Shown here in pieces: positions 28,572 through 36,509 of a stretch of 64,000 nt of DNA. The notes beneath the pieces were generated by a model. The model was not told the origin of the DNA and made no database searches. It saw only the letters and a program-made list of their open reading frames with translations. Where the stretch lies: positions 1 to 64,000 of the forward strand of contig NZ_BMXI01000016.1 of NCBI RefSeq assembly GCF_014651675.1, read 5' to 3'. The translations under genes and the position numbers were made by a program. Numbering within the stretch: position 1 is the first letter of the stretch; every line of letters starts with the position of its first letter. Origin of the DNA: Roseibacillus persicicus. Lineage in GTDB: Bacteria; Verrucomicrobiota; Verrucomicrobiia; Verrucomicrobiales; Akkermansiaceae.

Positions 28572-29267
28572 ATGTTTGACCAAGCCAACCCCTATTCAGT
28601 GAGCGCTGCCCCCGTGGATCAGCGTGCCGAGTTTATTCGCAAGACCTACTTCCATGTTGCGGGCGCAATCGGAATGTTTGCGCTGCTGCTTTCCGGGCTA
28701 TTGCAAATCCCGGCGGTGGTGAACCTCGCCTTCAAAATGACCGGAGGCATGAACTGGCTCATCGTGTTGGGCGCGTTCATGGGAGTCTCCTGGCTCGCCA
28801 ACAAGTGGGCCCACTCCTCGACCTCGCTTTCGACGCAGTATCTCGGCCTCGGTCTCTATGTCATCGCGGAAGCCATCATCTTCCTGCCCATCATGGCGAT
28901 GGCCACGCTGTATTCCTCCCCGGCGGTCATTCCCCAAGCGGCACTCGCCACCTTGGCCTTGTTTCTCGCCCTGACCTTTGTCGCCTTCACCACCAAGAAG
29001 GACTTTAGCTTTCTGGGAGGAATCCTGAAGGTCGGCTTCCTCATCGCCCTAGCCGTCATTGTGGCCGGTGTGATCTTCGGCTTCAACCTCGGCCTGGTTT
29101 TCTCGGCCGTGATGGTCGCGCTCGCGGCGGGTTCGATTCTCTACAACACCTCGAACATGATCCACCACTACCGCACCGACCAATACGTGGCGGCATCCTT
29201 GGGACTCTTCGCCAGCATTGCCCTCCTCTTCTGGTATATCCTGCGCATCTTCATGAGCCGGGACTAA
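28572..29267 (+). CDS. Bax inhibitor-1/YccA family membrane protein
   Basis: A 231-residue integral membrane protein with seven hydrophobic helices after a soluble N-terminus of about 25 residues. The QRAEFIRKTYFHVAGAI opening and TTKKDFSFLGGILKVG loop are typical of bacterial BI-1/YccA proteins, some of which act as pH-dependent calcium leak channels. Its role here is unknown. A strong terminator follows 45 bp after the stop, and the gene is likely monocistronic. Confidence 0.9.
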   Translation: MFDQANPYSVSAAPVDQRAEFIRKTYFHVAGAIGMFALLLSGLLQIPAVVNLAFKMTGGMNWLIVLGAFMGVSWLANKWAHSSTSLSTQYLGLGLYVIAEAIIFLPIMAMATLYSSPAVIPQAALATLALFLALTFVAFTTKKDFSFLGGILKVGFLIALAVIVAGVIFGFNLGLVFSAVMVALAAGSILYNTSNMIHHYRTDQYVAASLGLFASIALLFWYILRIFMSRD

Positions 29268-29311
29268 CCCCCAATGGGGCTCAATTAGCGAGAAAGCCTC
29301 TTCTTCTCTTT

Positions 29312-29347
29312 ATCCTCACAAGCCTTTTGGTTTGTGAGGATTTTTTT
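29312..29347 (+). terminator. Intrinsic terminator after the BI-1 gene
   Basis: A perfect 10-bp stem (ATCCTCACAA/TTGTGAGGAT) with a 10-nt loop is followed by seven T. This is a textbook Rho-independent terminator. Confidence 0.9.
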
Positions 29348-29503
29348 GATCTCTCGAAAAGCGTTCCAAGGCGTATTTGCAACTTCCTGTCAAAAAATCA
29401 CCTTTCCGGTTGTTTGGCCTTTCAGGTGCTTTACTCTTTTGGCTTGGTGGCTCTTCTTGGGAAAAGAGAAGATTCCTAGCTCGCGCCACCCCAATCTCCC
29501 GAA

Positions 29504-31087
29504 ATGAAAGTCAGTATTTTCAATGATGTCATCGGCCCTGTCATGCGGGGTCCCTCCAGTTCGCACTGTGCTGCGGCCCTCCGCATCGGCCGTCTGGCTC
29601 GCGACTTGATGGAGGGCGAATTCACGGATGTTCTAATTGAATTCGACGTCCACGGCTCGCTTCCCAATACCCACGATTCACAAGGGTCGGACATGGGTCT
29701 ATTCGGTGGCCTGATGGGTTGGGAAGCCGCAGACGAACTTCTCCCCGGCTCCATGCAAGCTTTCATCGATACCGGGGTGCGGGTCTCGATCGAGACTATC
29801 GACGTCCAAGACCCCCACCCCAATACCTATCGACTGACTCTGCATGGCAAAGGTGGCACCCATACCATGCGGGCTATCTCCACTGGCGGAGGCATGATGG
29901 AAGTCATCGACCTGGACGGCTTCCCAGTCTCTTTTTTCGGCGACTGTTGCGAGACCTTGCTATGGGTCGAAGGCTCGCCCGAAGCTGCCATCACTCTCCT
30001 TTCCAAGGAGATGAACGCCCACGATATCATTCTCCACCAACAGAACGGACACCACCTCATCGAGGTGAAAGCCGCTGACTTCGTGAGCCCGGAAATCGTG
30101 GCTCTCTTGCCCGAGGTCAAGACGGTGCGTCGACTCCATCCCGTGCTGCCAGTTCTTTCAGGCGACCAGGTTGAAGTCCCCTTTGGCAGCTGTGCCGAGA
30201 TGCTCGAATTCGATGCGGAAAAAGGAACTCCCCTTTGGAAACTGGCCGCTCAATACGAAATGGCACGCGGAGGAATCACTGAAGATGAGGTTCTGGCTAA
30301 AATGGTCGAGATCATTCGAATCGTTCGCCGTTCCATCGCCGAGGGGATCGCCGGCACCGAATACGATGACCGCGTTTTGGGTCACCAGTCCGGACGTTTC
30401 AACGACTTGATGCAATCCGGAGGCCTACTGGAAGGCGGAGCGCTCAATCGCATCATTCTCTACGTCACCGCTCTGATGGAGGTGAAAAGTTCCATGGGCG
30501 TGATCATCGCCGCTCCAACCGCCGGGGCCTGCGCCGCCCTCCCGGGAGCCGTGGTCGCAATGGCTGAAGCGATGGAAAAGGACGAAACCGAAATGGCTAA
30601 AGCCCTCCTTGCGGCCGGCCTGATTGGTGTCTTCATCGCCACCCGCTGGACCTTTGCCGCCGAAGTCGGAGGGTGCCAGGCTGAAGGCGGTTCCGCTGCT
30701 TGCATGGCCGCGGCCGCTTTGGTGACTCTTGCCGACGGGCCACTCGACCAAGCCGTCGCAGCTTCTTCCATGGCCTTCCAAAGCATGATCGGCCTCATCT
30801 GCGATCCCGTGGCCAACCGGGTGGAAGTTCCTTGTCTCGGCAAGAACGTGATGGCCGCCAGCAATGCTCTCTCTTGTGCCAATATGGCCTTGGCCGGATA
30901 CGACCCCGTCATCCCGCTCGATGAGGTCATCGAGACAGCCAAACAGGTCGCCACGCAAATGCCGCGCGAAGTGCGTTGCACCAATCTCGGTGGACTTTCC
31001 ATTACTCCAACCGCCATTGCTCTCGAAGAAAAACTCGCCGCCCGCAAAGCCGCAGCTTGTGGAACAGGCTGCGGGTGCGGCTCATAA
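29504..31087 (+). CDS. sdaA: L-serine dehydratase, iron-sulfur type, single chain
   Basis: A 527-residue enzyme that deaminates L-serine to pyruvate with a 4Fe-4S cluster. The beta-domain opens with SIFNDVIGPVMRGPSSSH (residues 4-21), where PSSSH is the substrate-binding loop. The alpha-domain from about 275 contains APTAGACAALPG and CDPVANRVEVPC, which hold cluster cysteines. Fusion of both domains in one chain is the E. coli-like arrangement, here with an extra-long beta region. The chain ends in a cysteine-rich tail (AACGTGCGCGS), of unknown purpose. Confidence 0.92.
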   Translation: MKVSIFNDVIGPVMRGPSSSHCAAALRIGRLARDLMEGEFTDVLIEFDVHGSLPNTHDSQGSDMGLFGGLMGWEAADELLPGSMQAFIDTGVRVSIETIDVQDPHPNTYRLTLHGKGGTHTMRAISTGGGMMEVIDLDGFPVSFFGDCCETLLWVEGSPEAAITLLSKEMNAHDIILHQQNGHHLIEVKAADFVSPEIVALLPEVKTVRRLHPVLPVLSGDQVEVPFGSCAEMLEFDAEKGTPLWKLAAQYEMARGGITEDEVLAKMVEIIRIVRRSIAEGIAGTEYDDRVLGHQSGRFNDLMQSGGLLEGGALNRIILYVTALMEVKSSMGVIIAAPTAGACAALPGAVVAMAEAMEKDETEMAKALLAAGLIGVFIATRWTFAAEVGGCQAEGGSAACMAAAALVTLADGPLDQAVAASSMAFQSMIGLICDPVANRVEVPCLGKNVMAASNALSCANMALAGYDPVIPLDEVIETAKQVATQMPREVRCTNLGGLSITPTAIALEEKLAARKAAACGTGCGCGS

Positions 31088-31106
31088 CTTCCAATCGAAC
31101 ACCTTC

Positions 31107-33323
31107 TTGAAACCTTCTCTCTCCTACCGCTACCCGCTGCTCACCGCCGCTTGCCTGTCGCTCGGCTCCGCTGCCCTTGCGCAACCCATCATCGGTGGTC
31201 TCGATCGCGAGATGGACGCCATCCTTGCCGGGCGCGTGCTCCTCACCGAGCTCAACTGCGTCGCCTGCCATAACTCCAGCCTGCAAGCAAAGGGCGCTCC
31301 TGCACTCAGGGAAACCAGCACCCGAATCCAGCAGAGCTACTTGGAAGAATTTCTAACCGATCCTCATCAGGCCAAGCCCGGCACAACCATGCCCAACCTC
31401 TTGGGTTCGCTTGAAAAGGAGGAACAAGTCGAAGCAGCCAAATCTCTCAGCGACTATATTCTCAGTCTCCAGACGGAAGGAACGCCCACTCTCCCGGCTC
31501 CCAAGCCCAGTGCCGAGTCAACTGCCCGGGGGAAAGAGCTTTATCATCAGGTTGGCTGCGTTGCTTGCCACAATCCCGAAGGCAGTTCTCTCGAAAATTC
31601 CATTCCGCTCCATCGTCTCGGCGAGAAATTCATTCACTCGGCCTTGGTCGCTTTTCTTGAGAATCCACACAAAGCCCGCCCCAGCGCCCGAATGCCGGAC
31701 TTCCAGCTGGAGCTTTCCGAGGCCACCGACTTGGCCAGCTACCTTCTCCGCGACGCGAAGGTTAGAGAATCGGTTCAAGCCGATCTCTCTCGCGTGGCCG
31801 CAGGAAAAGAGTGGTTTGAGAAGCTCCACTGCGCCCAGTGCCATGATCCCGAGCAAGCCCCTTTGCCATTGGCCAAAGCTCTTACCGAGCTCGACGGAAA
31901 CAGGGACTGCTCGGCGACCGACTATCAGCTGACCGAAACCCAAACGTCTTGGATTCAAGCCGCCTTGCAGTCAATGGATGACGAATGGGACCCCCAACGG
32001 GAAATCGACTTCCAGATGACCCAGCTCAATTGCTATGCCTGTCACCAGCGCGATGGCAAAGGCGGCCCCGGAGATGGCCGGGACAGTTACTTCACAACCA
32101 CCAATCTCAACCTCGGCGAACAAGCGCGTATTCCCCCTTCCCTCAGTCACATCGGAGCAAAGCTCATCCCCTATACCTTGAAGGAAACCTTGACTAATGG
32201 CAGCAAACAGCGCCCCTACATGAACACTCGGATGCCCGCTTATGGCTCCGCGCCAACCAAGGACTTGTTAGAACTGTTTCTCGCTCACGACAAACTCCCG
32301 GTGGCTGAGTTCACCCGCAATGAGGTCAACAAGGACGCCCGTCTGGCGGGACAAACTCTTGTCGGGGACCAGCACTTCTCCTGCGTGGCCTGCCACACCT
32401 TCAACGGGCACGCCATGACCACACTCAACGCCATCGACATGACCGTCATGGCAAACCGCTTGACCGAAAACTGGTTCCACCTCTTTTTGCGCAATCCACA
32501 GCAATTCCACGGCACCACCATCATGCCCAACTTCTGGCCTGACGGAAAGTCGATTCGCCCGGAGATGTTAGACGGTGACCGCGGAAAGCAAATCGACGCC
32601 ATCTGGCAGTATCTCGAACCAGGCCAGCAAGCCCGCATGCCTTCCGGAGTGCGCCCCGAACCCATCTTCCTCGATGCCGATCAAGGAGAAGCCGTCATGC
32701 TGCGACGCCAATACACCGGCATCGGCAAGCGCGGAATCGGAGTCGGCTATCCCTCCGAACTCAACATCGCTTTCGACGCGGCGCAATGCCGTTTGGGTTC
32801 TCTTTGGCAGGGACCGTTCGGCGAGATGTCGGCAGTCTGGCGCGGCCAAGGCTCGGGCTTTGTGAAAGAGCGCAGCAAGACCGTCTACCGCTTCCCAGTC
32901 GGCCCTGCTCTTGCGCTGTTAGACGATATGGAAGCCGCTTGGCCCGTGGTGGAAGAAGCCGTCAAAGCCCCCGGATTCCAGTTCAAGGGCTACACACTGG
33001 ACGCTGTCCAACGCCCGACCTTCCGCTACCTTTTTGACGGAATGGAGATCAAGGACTTCTTCGAAGACCAATCCGATGGTTCGACCTTCGTGCGTAGTCT
33101 GACCTTTGACAAAAAAGGCAGTGAAAAGCTCTTCTTCCGCGTTGCTGCCGGCGAGAAAGTGACTGCCGGAGCCGACGAAAAGACCTACCTGCTCGATGGC
33201 CAGCTCCAGATGAAACTCTCTCTTCCGGGCCAAATCCGAACCGTTGATTCACAACAAGAGCTCATCGTTCCTCTAGCTGGTGCCGAGTCCTTTACCATCA
33301 CCTACGAATTCCTCACGAAATGA
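31107..33323 (+). CDS. Exported pentaheme cytochrome c
   Basis: A 738-residue exported protein with five CxxCH heme c sites: CVACH at 51 and 151, CAQCH at 242, CYACH at 309 and CVACH at 426. Met-bearing segments between them (TMPNL, RMPDF, RMPAY, IMPNF) could supply axial ligands. The C-terminal part from about 600 is beta-rich with no heme site. The start is a TTG at 31107, giving a signal peptide ending in SAALA; earlier in-frame starts lie inside sdaA. The gene overlaps the next by 4 bp (ATGA), so the two products probably form a periplasmic electron-transfer pair. The donor substrate is unknown. Confidence 0.88.
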   Translation: MKPSLSYRYPLLTAACLSLGSAALAQPIIGGLDREMDAILAGRVLLTELNCVACHNSSLQAKGAPALRETSTRIQQSYLEEFLTDPHQAKPGTTMPNLLGSLEKEEQVEAAKSLSDYILSLQTEGTPTLPAPKPSAESTARGKELYHQVGCVACHNPEGSSLENSIPLHRLGEKFIHSALVAFLENPHKARPSARMPDFQLELSEATDLASYLLRDAKVRESVQADLSRVAAGKEWFEKLHCAQCHDPEQAPLPLAKALTELDGNRDCSATDYQLTETQTSWIQAALQSMDDEWDPQREIDFQMTQLNCYACHQRDGKGGPGDGRDSYFTTTNLNLGEQARIPPSLSHIGAKLIPYTLKETLTNGSKQRPYMNTRMPAYGSAPTKDLLELFLAHDKLPVAEFTRNEVNKDARLAGQTLVGDQHFSCVACHTFNGHAMTTLNAIDMTVMANRLTENWFHLFLRNPQQFHGTTIMPNFWPDGKSIRPEMLDGDRGKQIDAIWQYLEPGQQARMPSGVRPEPIFLDADQGEAVMLRRQYTGIGKRGIGVGYPSELNIAFDAAQCRLGSLWQGPFGEMSAVWRGQGSGFVKERSKTVYRFPVGPALALLDDMEAAWPVVEEAVKAPGFQFKGYTLDAVQRPTFRYLFDGMEIKDFFEDQSDGSTFVRSLTFDKKGSEKLFFRVAAGEKVTAGADEKTYLLDGQLQMKLSLPGQIRTVDSQQELIVPLAGAESFTITYEFLTK

Positions 33324-34792
33324 AAACCGTCTTCACCCTACTGACCCTGGCGACTGCATTGCCCGCCGCCGAACCCTTGGCCGACACCTGGGGCACAGCC
33401 GAGCGGGAGGAGAATTACTATCGCATCACCCGCATCACGGTGCCCGAGCCTCACTTCATCGAGCCCGGTTGCTTCGCCACAACGCCTGACGGCAAAATTG
33501 CAATCGGTTCCCGGCGGGGCGACATCTTTATCGTGGACGGCCTTTCCCTGCCCATCCCAGACCCTACCTTTCACAAATTCGCGGCTGGCTTCGACGAATT
33601 GTTAGGGTTGGATTGGAGGGACGGCTCTTTCTACGCCACCCACGCCGCGGAGCTCACTCGCGTCACCGATACCGATAATGACGGCCGGGCGGACCGCTAC
33701 GACACCGTGTCCGACGTCTGGGGTTTCGCCAATTATCACGAGTATGCGCTGGGCTCGAAGTTCGATGACGAAGGCAACATCTGGGTCGCGCTTGGACTCT
33801 CGAAGTCCTACTACTCGGACGCGCTCTTCCGGGGCTGGGCCTTCAAGATTTCCGCGGACGGAGAAGCCACCCCGATCGCCAGCGGTCTGCGTAGTCCCCT
33901 CGGCGTAGGTGACAACGGACACGGCGTGATGATTTACACCGAAAGCCAAGGACCTTGGAACGGCTCATGTTCCCTCAAAGTTCTTAAGCCCAGCGGCTTC
34001 ATGGGCCACCCCATCAGCTACAACTGGTATGAGTTCGCTCCCGAAATGGGCCCCGTGCCCGTGGAGCCCAATTCGCCCTCCCGCATGGAGATCGAACGTG
34101 AGCGCGTGAAGGAGCTGGTTCCCTACGCAGTGGTCTTCCCATTCATGCGCATGGGACGTTCCACTTCGGGCTTCGTGGTAGACGAAACGGACGGGAAATT
34201 CGGTCCCTTTGGCGGACAAATCTTCATCGGCGACCACACCATCAGCGTGGTGATGCGAGCGACGATGGAAGAAGTGAATGGCGTCTGGCAAGGGGCTTGC
34301 TACCCCTTCCGCGAAGGTCTTTCCACCGGCATCCTCAATAGTCACTTCACTCCCGCAGGGCAGCTTCTCACAGGAGGAACCACCCGCGGCTGGCCGGTGC
34401 GGGGCTCGCGCACCAACATCCTTGAACGCTTGGATTGGACGGGAATCACCCCCTTCGAAATCAAAGAGGTCACCATCGAACCCGATGGCTTCTTGCTGGA
34501 ATTCACCAAGCCCGTCGATCCCGAGACTGCGAGTCAGTCCGAGAACTACACCATGGACACCTTCACCCACATCTATCAGTCCGGTTACGGCAGTCCCGAG
34601 GTGGACCAGACCGAACCCAAGGTCCTTTCCGCCAAGGTTTCCGATGATGGCCTCAATGTCCGCCTGAAGGTCGAAGGGGTTGTGCAAGGACATGTCCATC
34701 ACATCAAGGTCACCGACGTGCTTTCGACCGAGAAGGACGAACTGCTCCACGTCGACGCCTACTACACGGTGAACGAAATTCCCGCGAAGTAA
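33320..34792 (+). CDS. Exported beta-propeller dehydrogenase-like protein
   Basis: A 490-residue exported protein with a short signal peptide ending near PAAEP. About residues 30-370 look like a six-bladed NHL/soluble-glucose-dehydrogenase-type propeller, with repeats such as CFATTPDGKIAIGSRRGDIF and calcium-like DTDNDGRADRYD. A beta-sandwich tail follows. There are no heme motifs. Planctomycetes and Verrucomicrobia often pair such proteins with CxxCH proteins, and here it is translationally coupled to the pentaheme cytochrome. A sugar or alcohol dehydrogenase using PQQ is possible, but no cofactor site is certain. Confidence 0.78.
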   Translation: MKTVFTLLTLATALPAAEPLADTWGTAEREENYYRITRITVPEPHFIEPGCFATTPDGKIAIGSRRGDIFIVDGLSLPIPDPTFHKFAAGFDELLGLDWRDGSFYATHAAELTRVTDTDNDGRADRYDTVSDVWGFANYHEYALGSKFDDEGNIWVALGLSKSYYSDALFRGWAFKISADGEATPIASGLRSPLGVGDNGHGVMIYTESQGPWNGSCSLKVLKPSGFMGHPISYNWYEFAPEMGPVPVEPNSPSRMEIERERVKELVPYAVVFPFMRMGRSTSGFVVDETDGKFGPFGGQIFIGDHTISVVMRATMEEVNGVWQGACYPFREGLSTGILNSHFTPAGQLLTGGTTRGWPVRGSRTNILERLDWTGITPFEIKEVTIEPDGFLLEFTKPVDPETASQSENYTMDTFTHIYQSGYGSPEVDQTEPKVLSAKVSDDGLNVRLKVEGVVQGHVHHIKVTDVLSTEKDELLHVDAYYTVNEIPAK

Positions 34793-34800
34793 TCCCGCCA

Positions 34801-34829
34801 AAAAAAAGCACCCTGATTTTGGGTGCTTT
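34801..34829. terminator. Bidirectional terminator
   Basis: A perfect stem AAAGCACCC/GGGTGCTTT at 34805-34813 and 34821-34829 is preceded by A-runs. It lies between convergent genes, so on the minus strand it is followed by a T-run and serves the esterase gene, while on the plus strand it ends the propeller gene. Confidence 0.85.
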
Positions 34830-34875
34830 GATGTGTTCGCCATTGCGCAGACGAATGGCTAAGCTCACGGTCAGC

Positions 34876-36351
34876 CTACTTGATTGGACGATCGTCGGTG
34901 CGGAACTGGGCGGCGGGCAGACCTTCTTTATTCATCAGGTTGGGCTCATCCGCATTGCCCCAGGCGAAGCGCACGTCGGCAGGCCGGCTCACCTCATCGC
35001 TCCAAACCACCACGGTGTCGCCGTCGATCTCAGCCTGGGCTTCCACGAAGGGTCCGTTTCTTTTGGCAACCGTAAAGTGACTCAAGGGCTCACCATCACG
35101 GCTGACTAAACCACCTCCAATGCCTTTGAAGGATAGGCGAACTTTCTTTCCTTCCACTTTGAAGCTTTCATACATCGGGCCGGAATCCACCAAACCTTCT
35201 TTGCCATAGTCACGAGCGAGCGCCAATCGCGCGAGACGTTCCCCCACTGGCTTCTTGTCCTTGGGATGAATGTTGTCGACTTGACCCACATCCATTGTGA
35301 CCACCATTCCGGTGTTCGGTTCAGCCAAAGCCATCGCTTGGGCCTCCCGAAGAAATGCAACCGGGATCGGCTCGGCCTTGTAGGCAAAGGGTGCGATCTG
35401 GACGAAGTAAAAAGGAAAGTCGCCCTGCTGCCAATCCGCGCGCCAGCTCTGAATCAATCGAGGAAAGAGAGTCTGATACTGCTCGGGAGCCTTCACGTTG
35501 GATTCCCCCTGATACCAAATCACCCCACGCATGGCGAAAGGCTGCAGCGGCTTGATCATGGAGTTGTAGAGCACCGCCGGAGTGCGTTGATTCAAGCCCT
35601 TCGGCACGTCCTTGCCACGAGGAAAAACCGAGCCCAAATCATCCACCAGCTTGGCGCTCTTTTTCAACGGCTCTTTGAATTCGGGAAAGTCTTTCTGCAA
35701 GACCTCTTCGCTCATCCAGGCCTCGGCACTGGAACCACCCCAGTTGGTCGAAACCAAACCGATGGGCACGTCCAGTTCCTCGTGCAACTGCGAGCCAAAG
35801 AAATACGCCACCGCGCTAAAGTTCAGCACCGTGTTCGGCGAGCAGACCGTCCAGCGGGTTTGGACGTCGTCCTGCTCCTCCAATCCCAACAACTGCGGAA
35901 CATCACAAAAACGAATCTCCGGATGCTTGGCCTTCTTGACGTCGTCCTCGAAGTGGTCGACGCCGAAGCCGCGCATCTTCCACTGCATGTTAGACTGCCC
36001 CGAGCAGATCCAGACCTCGCCACTTAGAACGTCCTTGAGCTCCACTTTCTCGTCGCCACTTTCCACCTCGATGGTGAAGGGGCCGCCCGCTTTGGGAGTC
36101 TCGATTGTCGTCAGCCATTTCCCCTCTTTGTTGGCTTTCACCTTTTCTCCTCTCCGGCTCCAGGAGGGTGTCACGGTCACGGTTTCTCCAGCTTCTGCAA
36201 AGCCCCAAATCGAGGCGTCGGTCTGCTGTTGAAGCACCATGTGATCGGCAAAGACTCCCGCGAGCTTTAATCCGTTTTCTTTGCCCGACGCTGTAAAGAC
36301 GGAACTGGCGGCGAGAGTGTATACGATTATTCCTTTAGTGTGGCACTTCAT
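34876..36351 (-). CDS. Exported sialate O-acetylesterase-like hydrolase
   Basis: A 491-residue SGNH-type esterase with a signal peptide at about residues 1-22. The nucleophile is S120 in CSGQSNMQW, the family's hallmark. LVSTNWGGSSAEAWMS at about 185-205 is the second conserved block, and the catalytic His region lies near NIHPKDKKPVGERL. Families of this kind remove O-acetyl groups from sialic acids or other acetylated sugars; the real substrate is unknown. It is divergent from the GH2 gene across 158 bp, so the two may share regulation and act on one glycan. Confidence 0.9.
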   Translation of the reverse strand: MKCHTKGIIVYTLAASSVFTASGKENGLKLAGVFADHMVLQQQTDASIWGFAEAGETVTVTPSWSRRGEKVKANKEGKWLTTIETPKAGGPFTIEVESGDEKVELKDVLSGEVWICSGQSNMQWKMRGFGVDHFEDDVKKAKHPEIRFCDVPQLLGLEEQDDVQTRWTVCSPNTVLNFSAVAYFFGSQLHEELDVPIGLVSTNWGGSSAEAWMSEEVLQKDFPEFKEPLKKSAKLVDDLGSVFPRGKDVPKGLNQRTPAVLYNSMIKPLQPFAMRGVIWYQGESNVKAPEQYQTLFPRLIQSWRADWQQGDFPFYFVQIAPFAYKAEPIPVAFLREAQAMALAEPNTGMVVTMDVGQVDNIHPKDKKPVGERLARLALARDYGKEGLVDSGPMYESFKVEGKKVRLSFKGIGGGLVSRDGEPLSHFTVAKRNGPFVEAQAEIDGDTVVVWSDEVSRPADVRFAWGNADEPNLMNKEGLPAAQFRTDDRPIK

Positions 36352-36509
36352 GATAATTTTTGAAACATTGTATCGAAACGAAGCTTACAGCAAGAAGTCA
36401 AATTCACCTTTTGAACCGACCTTGGCTTCGCGACTTGCTGCCCACTAACACCCCGCCACCTGCTGTCTATACGACTTTTTCCCTACTATTCCACATCCTG
36501 ACTTCCCAT
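36352..36509. promoter_or_regulatory. Divergent promoter region of the esterase and GH2 genes
   Basis: This 158-bp gap must hold both promoters. A direct repeat of GAAAC (at about 36361 and 36375) is visible, but no strong dyad. The boxes themselves cannot be assigned. Confidence 0.35.
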
